A stretch of DNA of 38,644 bases from Faucicola osloensis_B. Its GTDB lineage: Bacteria > Pseudomonadota > Gammaproteobacteria > Pseudomonadales > Moraxellaceae. Under the pieces are notes generated by a model. It saw nothing but the letters and a program-made list of their open reading frames with translations, was not told where the DNA came from and searched no databases. The translations under genes and the position numbers were made by a program. The stretch lies in the NCBI GenBank assembly GCA_964211495.1, contig CAXORL010000012.1:1-38644 (forward strand), in the 5' to 3' direction. Of the stretch, positions 32,770 through 38,644 are shown one piece after another (the first letter of the stretch is position 1; each line of letters opens with the position of its first letter).

Positions 32770-33951
32770 TTAATTTTTAGGAAAATCAAGTAGTTGCTCT
32801 CGGTAGTATTCGTATTGCTGCTCACGTAGGGCGATTTCTTTGGGTAAGCCTTCGGTGATAGAGTGGGTTAGGGCTTCAAATTTATCTAAAATATTTACAA
32901 TTCTTTTTTGCTTATCAAGCGGTGGGATAGCAATTTTAAACCTTAAAAATTTTTCTGCATTCAACCTAGTAACTTTTGTGCCATGTGCGTATTTTTCTTT
33001 ATATTTCTGAAACTCAGTGGTTTGCAAAAGATAAGTTAAGTATTTTGTATCAAGTTCAGTATTTGGGCGATAGGCAAACATATCGCCAGAAATAGCTATT
33101 TCATTGCCTAACCAACCTAAAGGTTTCATAACGTCCTGTATATTTTCACTTGTACCAGCAAGTAGCACGTCACCATTTTGAGCCTTTTTTAATTTCTTAG
33201 CCAAATTTTCAGAAACAAAAGATTTGGTCTTATCTGCAAATGTGCCATAAAAAGTATAAATTTGCCCGTAATGAATTGCAGGAAATCCATCTTCTGTAAA
33301 ATCAGATTTCTGCAAACCATTACCACGAATTAATTGTCCAAGTTCACCCAAAATTTTCCAATTAATTTCATCACTGGAAAAAGACAGAAATTTATCACGG
33401 TAATATTGATATTGCTTCTCGCGCATATTAAGCTCGGCTGTCAGCTCGGCTGTCAGCTCGGCTGTAACGGCTGTAAATGCGTCCAAAATTCGTACAATCT
33501 CGGCTTGAACGTCAAACGGTGGGATTGGGATTGGAATTTTTTCAATCTGATTACTCATCAACTTAGGATTTCCCATTCCTGAATAAACATAATGTTTAGC
33601 TTGAGTGGAAAGCCAGTAAAATAAAAACTTGTAATTTAGCTCACTGATATTTTTTATTTTAATTAAACCGCAAACATTAGTTATCGAAAACTTACCATTT
33701 CTATAAAACACAGTGCCAGCATTTGCTCCATCTGTCGTCCAACTTACGTACTCACCGTCATAATCAAAAGAGTCAATTTTTCCTATTTGACCATTGTTTG
33801 CAGTTTGAGAGCTGTAAACAGGATAATCACCAATATTTTCAGTTAAATACTGTTTTGACATTACACGTCCACGGCTAAGATTAGAAACTTGACCTAATGA
33901 CTTCCACTCAACTTTTTGCCCTTTTAACAACTTATCCAAAATCGCACTCAC
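32770..33951 (-). CDS. hsdS: type I restriction-modification specificity subunit
   Basis: A 393-residue DNA-recognition subunit with two target-recognition domains, each followed by a conserved helix. TRD1 (about 15-150) includes YPVYSSQT and WTTDGANAGTVFY; the central helix has AFTAV, then three TAEL repeats, then NMREKQYQYYRDK. TRD2 (about 200-340) starts LGQLIRGNGLQ, and the C-terminal helix ends LREQQYEYYREQLLDF. The two helices are copies of one another and fix the distance between the half-sites. The start codon is GTG (33949-33951) and overlaps the preceding stop (GTGA). The arrangement is that of EcoR124-type (IC) enzymes. Confidence 0.95.
   Translation of the reverse strand: MSAILDKLLKGQKVEWKSLGQVSNLSRGRVMSKQYLTENIGDYPVYSSQTANNGQIGKIDSFDYDGEYVSWTTDGANAGTVFYRNGKFSITNVCGLIKIKNISELNYKFLFYWLSTQAKHYVYSGMGNPKLMSNQIEKIPIPIPPFDVQAEIVRILDAFTAVTAELTAELTAELNMREKQYQYYRDKFLSFSSDEINWKILGELGQLIRGNGLQKSDFTEDGFPAIHYGQIYTFYGTFADKTKSFVSENLAKKLKKAQNGDVLLAGTSENIQDVMKPLGWLGNEIAISGDMFAYRPNTELDTKYLTYLLQTTEFQKYKEKYAHGTKVTRLNAEKFLRFKIAIPPLDKQKRIVNILDKFEALTHSITEGLPKEIALREQQYEYYREQLLDFPKN
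33430..33465 (-). repeat. three tandem 12-bp TAEL repeats in hsdS
   Basis: ACAGCCGAGCTK occurs three times in tandem, coding for Thr-Ala-Glu-Leu. In EcoR124I and EcoR124II two and three such repeats set a 6- or 7-bp spacer in the recognition site. Here there are three, so a 7-bp spacer is predicted. Confidence 0.9.
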
Positions 33952-34151
33952 GCCCCTGCCTCCGCCATTATTCTATCAATATCCGCAAAGGCATTTTCCA
34001 ATCGCTCAATATGGTATAACTCATACATATCCACGATAAACTGCGTAATCCCTAACGATTCCCACATTGCCAAAACCTTTTGAGCCGAAACCTGTCGATA
34101 CTCCGCATAACGCTCTAACAAATAAATAAAAAATGCGTATTCCTTGCTCAT
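33948..34151 (-). CDS. DUF3791 family small protein, probable antitoxin component
   Basis: A 67-residue, mostly helical protein (FFIYLLERYAEYRQVSAQKV, then LGITQFIVDMYELYH and a closing ADIDRIM) that matches the DUF3791 pattern. Such genes commonly lie beside DUF3990 genes. It overlaps the previous gene and hsdS by 4 nt each. It has no signal peptide or membrane helix. A role as partner or antitoxin of the DUF3990 protein is inference. Confidence 0.75.
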   Translation of the reverse strand: MSKEYAFFIYLLERYAEYRQVSAQKVLAMWESLGITQFIVDMYELYHIERLENAFADIDRIMAEAGA

Positions 34152-34399
34152 ACTTCATCCGCCCGTAAATACAGTGAATTGCGTGGATTGCCTGTCACTT
34201 GCTCACTTTCCCACATATCAAAAATAATCAAGGGACTTACCTTGTATAACTCAAGCTCTGGGTCTTGTAACATGGCATAGGTTTCAGAGCTGATAAACGC
34301 CTTAATCGCTTGCAATTCATCAAAACCGTATTTTTCAACGATATTTTGCACCACATGACGGTCAAAAAAATCTAATGTTCGGGCTGATACAGCGTTCAT
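34148..34399 (-). CDS. small unknown protein of the DUF3990/DUF3791 module
   Basis: An 83-residue soluble protein: TLDFFDRHVVQNIVEKYG, then DELQAIKAFISSETYAMLQD, then PLIIFDMWESEQVTG. The order helix, helix and short C-terminal tail fits a small binding protein. It is not assigned to a named family here, though its second half (xxIFDMWE) recalls the MWESLG part of the DUF3791 neighbour, so the two may be related. It overlaps the genes on both sides by 4 nt. Confidence 0.7.
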   Translation of the reverse strand: MNAVSARTLDFFDRHVVQNIVEKYGFDELQAIKAFISSETYAMLQDPELELYKVSPLIIFDMWESEQVTGNPRNSLYLRADEV

Positions 34400-34875
34400 A
34401 CGATTTTGCTCCCCTGATAAGTCAAATAGCCTAAGCTAATCTCACTACAAAACGCATATTGGTCGGTCAAATTCTGCGGTAATAAACGCCGAACCGCTTC
34501 TTCTTGGGTATATCTGCCATCCATATAATCATCAATGACAGGTAAAGTGGCATCATTGGCAACAGGACCAATCACGATATCAAAATCAAACAGTTTTAAC
34601 GCTTTGCGATTATTAACGACAAATTCGAGCCAATCGGCATTGGCATTGTCAAAGTGCATCAAATTTAAAGCAATCGCACGATCTTCATCAAAGGAATAAA
34701 TATTGATAATGGCTTGTCCCTGTTGACGTCTTTTAAAAACCAGTTTTGCCCAGCGTTCCGCTTGAGCATAGCTACTGGTCAAATAAAATCCACAACCAAA
34801 ATCTAAGGCTCGTAAATTGGGTAAAATCTTTGGCATATCGACAGCGACATTGCTACCGTGATAGAGTGTTATCAT
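34396..34875 (-). CDS. DUF3990 family protein, ADP-ribosyltransferase-like toxin candidate
   Basis: A 159-residue soluble protein. It shows the DUF3990 signature: LYHGSN at residues 4-9, DFGCGFYLTSSYAQAERWA (about 26-44), WLEFVVNNR, DIVIGPVANDATLP, and QYAFCSEISL near the end. DUF3990 is placed with ADP-ribosyltransferase-like folds; the His of YHGS and the Tyr of GFYLT would be NAD-binding positions. The catalytic acid could be the Glu in FCSE, but this is not certain. It starts inside the hsdM stop codon (ATGA) and is followed by two small genes with equal overlaps, so translation is coupled. A host-directed or phage-triggered toxin is plausible. Confidence 0.85.
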   Translation of the reverse strand: MITLYHGSNVAVDMPKILPNLRALDFGCGFYLTSSYAQAERWAKLVFKRRQQGQAIINIYSFDEDRAIALNLMHFDNANADWLEFVVNNRKALKLFDFDIVIGPVANDATLPVIDDYMDGRYTQEEAVRRLLPQNLTDQYAFCSEISLGYLTYQGSKIV

Positions 34876-36416
34876 GCCTCAATCTCCGCCACAATTGCAT
34901 CAATCTCTTTGCGTAACCTATCAATATTGGCAACCGTCTGGGCAAGTTCGGCATTTAATGTTTGAATATCAATCACTTCACGGGTGTCTTCCGCTTCCAC
35001 ATAGCTACTCACTGCCAAATTATAGTCATTTTCGGCAATCTGACTGTTTTCAACCGACTTGGCAAAATAGGGAATATCTGTTTTGCTGGCGAAAACATCG
35101 ATAATCTGGGCAATGTGTTCATCGGTTAGCATGTTAGTATTGGTTTCTTTTTTAAACAGCTTACTGGCATCAATGAACTGAGTTTTATTATCGGCTTTAT
35201 GTTTTGATAAAACTAGAATATTTACCGCAATCGACGTACCAAAAAATAAGTTGGGGGCAAGTGAAATCACCGTTTCGACAAAGTTGTTATCGACCAAGTA
35301 TTGTCGGATTTTTTGTTCCGCACCGCCACGGTAGAAGATGCCTGGGAAAGAGACAATCGCCGCCCGTCCTTTACTCGATAAATATGCCAAGGCGTGCAGA
35401 ATAAAGGCAAAATCTGCCTTTGACTTAGGAGCCAGTACGCCCGCAGGGGCAAAACGCTCGTCATTAATTAGCGTTGGGTCATCGCTACCCACCCATTTGA
35501 CAGAGTAGGGGGGATTCGACACAATGGCATCAAACGGCTTATCATCGCCAAAATGGGGCTCAAGCAAGGTATCGCCCAGCATCATATTGAACTTATCGTA
35601 ATTGATATTATGCAAAAACATATTCATACGAGCCAGATTATAGGTCGTGTGATTGATTTCTTGCCCAAAAAATCCCTCTTCGATGATATGCTCATCAAAT
35701 TGCTTTTTGGCTTGCAATAACAGCGACCCTGAACCCGCCGCAGGGTCATAAATCTTATTTACGGTTGTCTGACCATGTAATGCCAGTTGAGCAATCAATT
35801 TAGAAACGTGTTGTGGGGTAAAAAATTCACCGCCTGATTTGCCTGCGTTGGCAGCATAGTTAGAAATCAAAAATTCGTACGCATCACCAAACAAATCAAT
35901 ATGATTGTCTTCAAAATTACCAAAATCTAAATCTTCCACACCTTTTAGCACGGCCGCAAGGCGTTTATTTTTGTCTGCGACTGTATTACCTAAACGGCTA
36001 CTGGTGGTGTCAAAATCGCCAAATAACCCTTTAATATCAGGTTCGGAAGGGTAGCCTAGGGCAGACGCTTCAATATCTGAGAAAATATTGGCTAAATCCG
36101 TATTTAAACTGTCATTGGTGTTAGCATTTTTCGCCACATTGCTAAATAGCTGACTGGGATAAATAAAATAGCCTTTGGTCTTAATCGCATCATCTTTGAT
36201 ACTGGCTAAAATAGGACTGTCATCGGGGAAGGTGGCGTAATTGATGCTATCGTCACCCCCTTCGATATAACTCGCAAAATTCTCACTGATAAAGCGATAG
36301 AATAATGCCCCTAACACATACTGCTTAAAATCCCAACCATCGATGGAACCGCGCACATCATTAGCAATTTGCCAAATACGACGTTGCAGCTCTGCACGTT
36401 GCTGAATAGCGGTCAT
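34872..36416 (-). CDS. hsdM: type I restriction-modification methyltransferase subunit
   Basis: A 514-residue N6-adenine methyltransferase. The N-terminal helical domain is WQIANDVRGSIDGWDFKQYV (about 15-34), the SAM motif DPAAGSGSLL lies at about 224-233, and the catalytic NPPY at 301-304 is in DAIVSNPPYSVKW. The long helical tail (LNAELAQTVANIDRLRKEID) docks to HsdS. Length is close to EcoR124I HsdM. It is the first enzyme gene of the operon, 21 nt after the XRE gene. Confidence 0.96.
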   Translation of the reverse strand: MTAIQQRAELQRRIWQIANDVRGSIDGWDFKQYVLGALFYRFISENFASYIEGGDDSINYATFPDDSPILASIKDDAIKTKGYFIYPSQLFSNVAKNANTNDSLNTDLANIFSDIEASALGYPSEPDIKGLFGDFDTTSSRLGNTVADKNKRLAAVLKGVEDLDFGNFEDNHIDLFGDAYEFLISNYAANAGKSGGEFFTPQHVSKLIAQLALHGQTTVNKIYDPAAGSGSLLLQAKKQFDEHIIEEGFFGQEINHTTYNLARMNMFLHNINYDKFNMMLGDTLLEPHFGDDKPFDAIVSNPPYSVKWVGSDDPTLINDERFAPAGVLAPKSKADFAFILHALAYLSSKGRAAIVSFPGIFYRGGAEQKIRQYLVDNNFVETVISLAPNLFFGTSIAVNILVLSKHKADNKTQFIDASKLFKKETNTNMLTDEHIAQIIDVFASKTDIPYFAKSVENSQIAENDYNLAVSSYVEAEDTREVIDIQTLNAELAQTVANIDRLRKEIDAIVAEIEA

Positions 36417-36437
36417 AATATATCCTAAAAATAAACA

Positions 36438-36665
36438 TTAACTTGATGGCTGACTTTCAGCGACAGGCTTCTCGAAAATAAACACATCTTTGGGCTCGCA
36501 ATCCAAATAAATGCACAACTTATCTAACGTCTCAAAATCAATCCGAGAGGATTCATTATTAAAAAGCCGATAAAGCGTTGTCCGATTTACACCCGAATCA
36601 CGTTCTGCATCTGCAACACGGAGCCCACGTTGGGCAAAAAGCACAGGTAAATTCAACTTAATCAT
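36438..36665 (-). CDS. XRE/Cro-type regulator of the restriction operon
   Basis: A 75-residue helix-turn-helix protein (VADAERDSGVNRTTLYRLFN, about 17-36) followed by IDFETLDKLCIYLDCEPKDV, the usual short Cro/CI form. It is the first gene of the leftward operon with hsdM and probably autoregulates through the inverted repeat upstream. Its position recalls the controller proteins of type II systems, which delay restriction when a plasmid enters a new host; that role is inference here. Confidence 0.85.
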   Translation of the reverse strand: MIKLNLPVLFAQRGLRVADAERDSGVNRTTLYRLFNNESSRIDFETLDKLCIYLDCEPKDVFIFEKPVAESQPSS

Positions 36666-36699
36666 AGAAAAACCAAATAAATGACAAAAAATGCTTGAC

Positions 36700-36766
36700 T
36701 TAGTTTTCTTTATGTTTTAATTTATTTCCTGTAGAGAAAACAAAATTAAATATAAAGAAAATTATA
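36700..36766. promoter_or_regulatory. candidate XRE operator, spaced inverted repeat
   Basis: Two arms of about 23 nt face each other: TTTTCTTTAT at 36704-36713 and its complement ATAAAGAAAA at 36752-36761 are perfect, and flanking bases match with few differences. They lie between the XRE gene and the divergent gene at 36839, so one regulator could serve both directions. Confidence 0.55.
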
Positions 36767-36838
36767 TTTCCTTTTGATTTGCTATTATCGCATAGGAATG
36801 AATAATTTACCAAAAAATATCCCGAAAGGAGCACAAAA

Positions 36839-37123
36839 ATGCACCCAAACCCCGTCATCCAACACCTCTATGACCAACTTGACCAAAGAAAAAGCCGCCA
36901 ACAACAAATTAGTCTGCTAGTCAGCAAACTTATCAAAGAACAACATATTCAACTGGGCGATGGACTGTACATACATCTTGGCCAAACCAAACGCTGCAGC
37001 AATACCCAAGCCATTCAACAATGGATTCAGACCATTTATGACACCATTGACACGGGTGATTATCAAGAAACTTACCGAAAACTTGAGCACGAATTCTTAG
37101 CTTTAATGCCAGAACTACTATAA
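36839..37123 (+). CDS. unrecognised 94-residue protein
   Basis: No family is recognised. The protein is soluble and rich in Gln (QLDQRKSRQQQISLLVSKLI at about residues 12-31), then GLYIHLGQTKRCSNTQAIQQ and a Glu/Leu-rich end. There is no signal peptide, membrane segment or Cys pattern. The ribosome site GAAAGGAGC is strong. It is divergent from the XRE-hsd operon and followed after 34 nt by another unknown gene, probably in one operon. Control by the XRE protein is possible. Confidence 0.65.
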   Translation: MHPNPVIQHLYDQLDQRKSRQQQISLLVSKLIKEQHIQLGDGLYIHLGQTKRCSNTQAIQQWIQTIYDTIDTGDYQETYRKLEHEFLALMPELL

Positions 37124-37157
37124 CCCATCTTAACGATACTAAAGAAAGGAAGTACGC

Positions 37158-37538
37158 ATGAATCTACACTACATCCAACAAAACAGCCTAAACCCGTTTG
37201 AATTTCAAATCTGCCAAGCTTATTATGAAAACCCTAACAAGCACACCACACCCTTGGCACACTTACAGCAACTGTGCAGCCAGTATCACATCACCTTGGA
37301 TCAACTTGCTGCCATTACCCAAAAGGTTAAAGCCTATCACCCGCATACTTACTGTATGGCTTGCAATATCGCTCAGCGAATCACCGAACCTGACTATCGC
37401 AATAGCCAACATCTGCAACAACTTGACTATATCTGCGATGACTGCCAATCATTTATCCATGCGCCTAAACAATGCCAACATTTCGCCACTATTCATATGC
37501 TAACTAGCAAAGCAATCATTGATGATTTGCCATATTAA
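37158..37538 (+). CDS. unrecognised 126-residue protein with a four-Cys zinc-ribbon-like pattern
   Basis: No family is recognised. Two Cys pairs, CMAC (about 67-70) and CDDC (about 92-95), are about 21 residues apart and could hold one zinc ion. The remainder is soluble and His/Gln-rich, with QCQHFATIHML near the end. The ribosome site is AAAGGAAG. It follows the gene at 36839 closely and probably shares its transcript. A DNA- or RNA-binding role is only a guess from the Cys pattern. Confidence 0.65.
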   Translation: MNLHYIQQNSLNPFEFQICQAYYENPNKHTTPLAHLQQLCSQYHITLDQLAAITQKVKAYHPHTYCMACNIAQRITEPDYRNSQHLQQLDYICDDCQSFIHAPKQCQHFATIHMLTSKAIIDDLPY

Positions 37539-38110
37539 ATAGGCAACTGAATTTATTTTTATTGAGCAAAAAGCCTTAAAAAAATTAGTAGGGTGGCATA
37601 ATAAACTAAGCCATCCTAATACCATTGAAGATAGATTGTTCTAAACTAAATAACATAACCTTATTTAGGTTCAGGTATCCAACAACTAGCAGTACCTTTG
37701 CATCGACGGGTTATCCTTGAATAATTAATCATCAATCAAAACGATAAATCGATAAAATTAATCAGCTAAACATAAAAAAATTAATCTATAAAAACATCAA
37801 TAAAAAAGAAAACAGTAACCTTCTAAAATCAAAAAAAACTAACAAAATGCCAAAAAAATACCACCGAAAAAAATCAACCTATAAATTTTTTTCAATAAAA
37901 ATTCACTCAAAAATTTTAACTAATTCGAGAAAACCTAACAAAAAATATCAAAAAAATCGCTAAAAAAACTTTAATGCTGAAAAAATTCAAAATCAAAAAG
38001 TAAAAAAACAAAAGAAAATTATCAATAAAAAATATAGATTAATAAAAAAATTTATCGCTCTCTAACTAAAAAATACTATCAATCTTATAATTGAACACTA
38101 AATAATTAAA
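37539..38110. other. A-tract-rich non-coding region
   Basis: No gene is seen. From about 37740 to 38060 the plus strand is dominated by A with many runs of 5-8 A, little G and few T runs, unlike the mixed AT-rich gaps elsewhere. Such sequence should be bent. Candidate roles are a partition or transfer site, an origin element, or a binding zone for nucleoid proteins. Confidence 0.5.
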
Positions 38111-38515
38111 CTAATTATCAACCAAATTGGTGGTTGAATTATTACCATAATTGATACCATTTTCTTCAACTATTTGATGATCTAACGGTGGTGTTTGATG
38201 TAAAGTAGATTGAATCTTGGTAGCATTTTTATCATCAACAGCCAACTGCTTACTATCAGTATCATCTTGCTTCGCCAATTTTTTTAAAATATTGATACGA
38301 TTTTTTAAACGCTTTTTTTCCTCTTTAGTAGCATATTGATCTAAAAACTTCAAATAAGCTTCTGCTTTTTTAGGTTCGCTAATACTATCCACATAGCGCT
38401 TAGAAATCGTACCTAATGCTTCAGCTTCCTCTTTATTCATTAACTCTAATGCTTGAGAAATAGCCAACATCTCTTGGGCTAATTGCTCAGGGGTTTTCTT
38501 TAAATACTTGCTCAT
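38111..38515 (-). CDS. charged small protein, possible mobilisation accessory protein
   Basis: A 134-residue soluble protein. The first 85 residues are strongly charged and helical (TPEQLAQEMLAISQALELMN, then EEKKRLKNRINILKKLAKQ, likely coiled coil), and the tail is polar and disordered. No family is firmly recognised. Small helical proteins like this often lie divergent from a relaxase gene as nicking accessory factors; a relaxase would have to lie beyond the right edge. That identification is inference. Confidence 0.6.
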   Translation of the reverse strand: MSKYLKKTPEQLAQEMLAISQALELMNKEEAEALGTISKRYVDSISEPKKAEAYLKFLDQYATKEEKKRLKNRINILKKLAKQDDTDSKQLAVDDKNATKIQSTLHQTPPLDHQIVEENGINYGNNSTTNLVDN

Positions 38516-38644
38516 TATTACCTCACTTACTTAGCCAATTACTCAAAAATCTTAACATGCTTTGTCTGTAGCAGCAAGTTTAACCTTTACTGAAGCTATT
38601 GGCAGTGATAGAATCTAACAAAGTGACAAACAAGGCGCTAATGC
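38516..38644. other. right-edge intergenic sequence
   Basis: No gene is seen in the last 129 bases, upstream of the charged small protein. On the minus strand it reads TTAGCGCCTTGTTTG near the edge, distantly like the GCGCCCT part of some MobQ-type nick regions. This is too weak to call an oriT. Confidence 0.25.

Noticed and set aside
38600..38644. oriT nick site
   Set aside because: Only a loose likeness to GCGCCCT; no flanking inverted repeat and no relaxase in the window.

Overview
The window looks like a large part of an accessory replicon, most likely a plasmid, from a Moraxellaceae host (Moraxella, Psychrobacter or Acinetobacter relatives). The case rests on four things: an iteron origin next to a Rep_3-type initiator and a parA partition locus, two plasmid-type toxin-antitoxin pairs and a serine recombinase, several broken insertion sequences, and the style of the proteins. 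No core chromosomal gene, tRNA or rRNA is visible. The host assignment is inference from protein style and AT-rich codon use; no database search was possible.

Left part (1-23100), metal resistance. A Cu(I) P-type ATPase runs in from the left edge. An IS630-family element and a hydrolase cassette flanked by Tn3-type 38-bp ends follow. Next is a copper module: cueR is divergent from a DUF305 lipoprotein, copZ and copA. A long leftward operon then carries cadA, a DsbA-like lipoprotein, lspA and dsbD, driven by a MerR-type promoter next to the divergent cadR. The arsenic locus follows: arsB, a broken arsC, an intact thioredoxin-type arsC, arsH and a glutaredoxin-type arsC on the minus strand, with arsR and a YnfA-like protein divergent. 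A flavin reductase, a dead IS3 element, a CDF metal exporter, an IS1-type miniature remnant and a DUF411 lipoprotein close the block. Together these genes give export of Cu, Cd/Zn/Pb and arsenite, arsenate reduction, and periplasmic copper and thiol handling.

Middle part (23100-29360), maintenance. It holds transposon debris with another Tn3-type end, brnTA, a resolvase/invertase-type recombinase, higBA, a ribbon-helix-helix partition partner, parA, the replication initiator, and an origin with 22-bp-phased iterons.

Right part (29360-38644), defence and possibly mobilisation. It carries a type I restriction-modification locus resembling the type IC (EcoR124) group: hsdM, hsdS with three TAEL repeats, and hsdR. 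Between hsdM and hsdS lie three small genes (a DUF3990 ADP-ribosyltransferase-like protein, an unknown protein and a DUF3791 protein), each joined to the next by a 4-nt stop/start overlap. This embedded toxin-antitoxin-like module is the best candidate for an under-described system. An XRE regulator precedes hsdM, and two unrecognised genes diverge from it. The window ends with an A-tract-rich non-coding stretch and a charged small protein that may belong to a mobilisation region.
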